Assembly: GCF_003865135.1 (NCBI RefSeq)
Contig: NZ_BHZC01000001.1
Coordinates: forward strand, 7,254,001 to 7,318,000
Direction of reading: 5' to 3'
DNA from: Streptomyces chrestomyceticus JCM 4735
Lineage (GTDB): Bacteria > Actinomycetota > Actinomycetes > Streptomycetales > Streptomycetaceae
DNA: 64,000 bases
Part shown: positions 62,911 through 64,000 of the stretch, piece by piece
Layout of the letters: the number at the start of each line of letters is the position of its first letter
Numbering within the stretch: the stretch's first letter is position 1
Made by a program: the position numbers and the translations under genes
Notes under the pieces: model-generated
Databases searched by the model: none
What the model was told of the DNA's origin: nothing
The model's input: the letters and a program-made list of their open reading frames with translations, nothing else

Positions 62911-64000
62911 TCAGTGCCCTTCTCCTGGCTGCCCGGGTGGTGGCGGGCCTTGGGGTGGTTCTTGAGGCGGCCTCTCGGGCGTCCCCTCGGGCCGCTGCCG
63001 CGGTGTGCCGCGCGGCTTCGGCGGCACCGGGGGACGCGGGGGAGGCGGCGGCCGGTGTCCGTCGCCCACCGTGGGGTGCGACTCGGGCGGCGGAGGGGCC
63101 TGCGGCGGCCTGCTCCCGGGGCGGCGGGCCGTCGGTGCCGCGTGCCCGGCGGGCGGCGGGTTCCAGTCCCGGGTGTGCGGGGGTTGCTCCGGCGGTGGCG
63201 GCCAGGTCTGGGTCTCCGGGAGGGGCCCCGGCGGTGGCGTCGGCCAGCTCTGCCTGCGCGGCTCGCCGGACGGGGCGGCCCGTCGGGGGACGCTCCGGGC
63301 GGCTTCGGCTCCTGCGGCGGGCGCATGTACGGGTTGGTGTCGGCGTGCGGGGGCCGGTAGGCGGGGGAGGGGGTGTACGGGCCGGGCCGGTAGGCGGCGT
63401 CGGGGTAGTCCTGGGGGCCGCCGGGACGCCCGTGCTCCTGCATACGTCCGTGCGTACGCCCGTAGTCCTGCGTACGTGCGTAATCCTGCATACGAGCGTC
63501 CTGGGTGCGAGGATCGTGCGTACGGGATTCGTGCGTACGGGCCCCACGCCCCCCGGCGTCCCCCGACAGCCCCGCATCTCCGGGCAGCCGTACCGCCCGC
63601 CGCCCCGCGGCCCCGGTGGCGCACGCCAGCAGCCCGCCCACCAGGCCCGCCGCCGCACCCCACACCGCCCCCAGCGCGAACGCCGCCGGCACGCTCCCGC
63701 GCAGCTCCAGACCCGCGCCGAAGGCGTCGAACCCGAAGACGGACAGGCTCGCGTCGGCCGAGACACCGGTCAGGTGGACCCACAGCGGCAGCGTCAGCGC
63801 CGTCAGCCCGCCCAGTCCGGCCGCGCACCGCAGGGCGAACGGCAGCGTCCGGGTGCCCTCCCGCGGCGTACGGACCGCTGTGAGCACGCCCGCGAGCAGC
63901 ATCAGCAGCGCGGCGGCCACCGGCAGCAGCCACACCCGGCCGTCCAGTTCGGCGAGCCGTCCGACGGTGAGCTGGATGTCGTTCCGCCCGTCGAGCAGCC
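62911..64000 (-). CDS. Streptophobe-like membrane protein, 5' end outside the window, frameshifted
   Basis: The reading frame enters from the right edge (GRNDIQLTVGRLAELDGR) and continues with hydrophobic helices (VWLLPVAAALLMLLAGVLTAV, ALRCAAGLGGLTALTLPLWV, VPAAFALGAVWGAAAGLVGGLLA). A tail of RTH/RTQD repeats and a long Pro-rich end follow. The frame shifts near 63272-63275: one extra G in the 4-G run joins PYMRPPQEPKPP to GEPRRQSWPTPPPGP and the natural end GQPGEGH. The family name is from memory. Function unknown. Confidence 0.6.
   Translation of the reverse strand, partial: AARRAERHPAHRRTARRTGRPGVAAAGGRRAADAARGRAHSGPYAAGGHPDAAVRPAVRGRTGRADGADAAAVGPPDRCLGRREPVRLRVRRLRRGSGAARERAGGVRAGGGVGCGGGPGGRAAGVRHRGRGAAGGTAARRCGAVGGRRGAWGPYARIPYARSSHPGRSYAGLRTYAGLRAYARTYAGARASRRPPGLPRRRLPARPVHPLPRLPAPARRHQPVHAPAAGAEAARSVPRRAAPSGEPRRQSWPTPPPGPLPETQTWPPPPEQPPHTRDWNPPPAGHAAPTARRPGSRPPQAPPPPESHPTVGDGHRPPPPPRPPVPPKPRGTPRQRPEGTPERPPQEPPQGPPPPGQPGEGH

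Overview
The window is chromosomal DNA of a Streptomyces or a very close relative. GC content is very high, GTG and TTG starts are frequent, and the gene content is typical of the genus: mycothiol-type DinB enzymes, a Gbn-like nucleoid protein, Asp23/AmaP and streptophobe-like genes. Gene order resembles, from memory, the SCO1800s to SCO1860s of S. coelicolor (fabG-fabI, tldD-pmbA, moaA, gbn, pitH2, cobalamin genes, ectABCD). No prophage, plasmid, CRISPR array, rRNA, tRNA or polyketide/NRPS cluster was seen. This is mostly core chromosome with small accessory insertions.

Layout. 1-2.3 kb: edge of an alpha/beta hydrolase gene, then an ECF sigma factor with a zinc-finger anti-sigma/DinB fusion. 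2.3-5.9 kb: ectABCD osmolyte operon (minus) with a four-element GlnR box upstream. 6.1-10.4 kb: amidohydrolase, a non-coding inverted-repeat cluster, a BASS transporter, an ArsR regulator and a small-protein/SDR pair. 10.5-20.7 kb: cobalamin late steps (cobC, cobE; cobD-cobQ-chelatase-cobO-cobB-VOC under a cobalamin riboswitch), interrupted by a plus-strand ZIP transporter. 20.8-24.5 kb: PhoP-boxed phosphate transporter, secreted GH25 lysozyme with a five-unit repeat array upstream, class II aldolase. 24.6-33.4 kb: hydrolase, unknown protein, VOC protein, zinc peptidase, ABC-F ATPase behind a leaderless 7-codon uORF, gbn, enoyl-CoA hydratase. 32.6-36.2 kb: Asp23/Gls24-AmaP envelope-stress module. 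36.3-41.1 kb: SDR, GH15, SURF1, zinc-ribbon-like protein, DEDDh-BRCT exonuclease. 41.4-51.7 kb: sterol desaturase-like, lysoplasmalogenase, MerR-DinB fusion, subtilisin, DUF485-SSS symporter with a CRP-like site, moaA, small membrane proteins. 51.8-58.0 kb: tyrS (TyrZ type), tldD-pmbA, fabG-fabI. 58.0-64 kb: GntR/MFS divergon, small membrane proteins, SixA phosphatase, a MITE-like element with a target-site duplication, serB, and a truncated streptophobe-like gene.

Four genes (BASS transporter, MerR fusion, fabG, streptophobe-like) are each broken by one apparent missing base in a 4-nt G/C run, where five bases would restore the family sequence. One of them is the presumed essential fabG. The most economical reading is systematic homopolymer under-calling in the assembly rather than four real mutations.

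Regulatory signals read directly include the GlnR box, the B12 riboswitch, a PHO box, a MerR-type 19-bp spacer promoter, a GTGA-N6-TCAC site, the uORF/hairpin leader of the ABC-F gene, and many strong bidirectional hairpin terminators between convergent genes.
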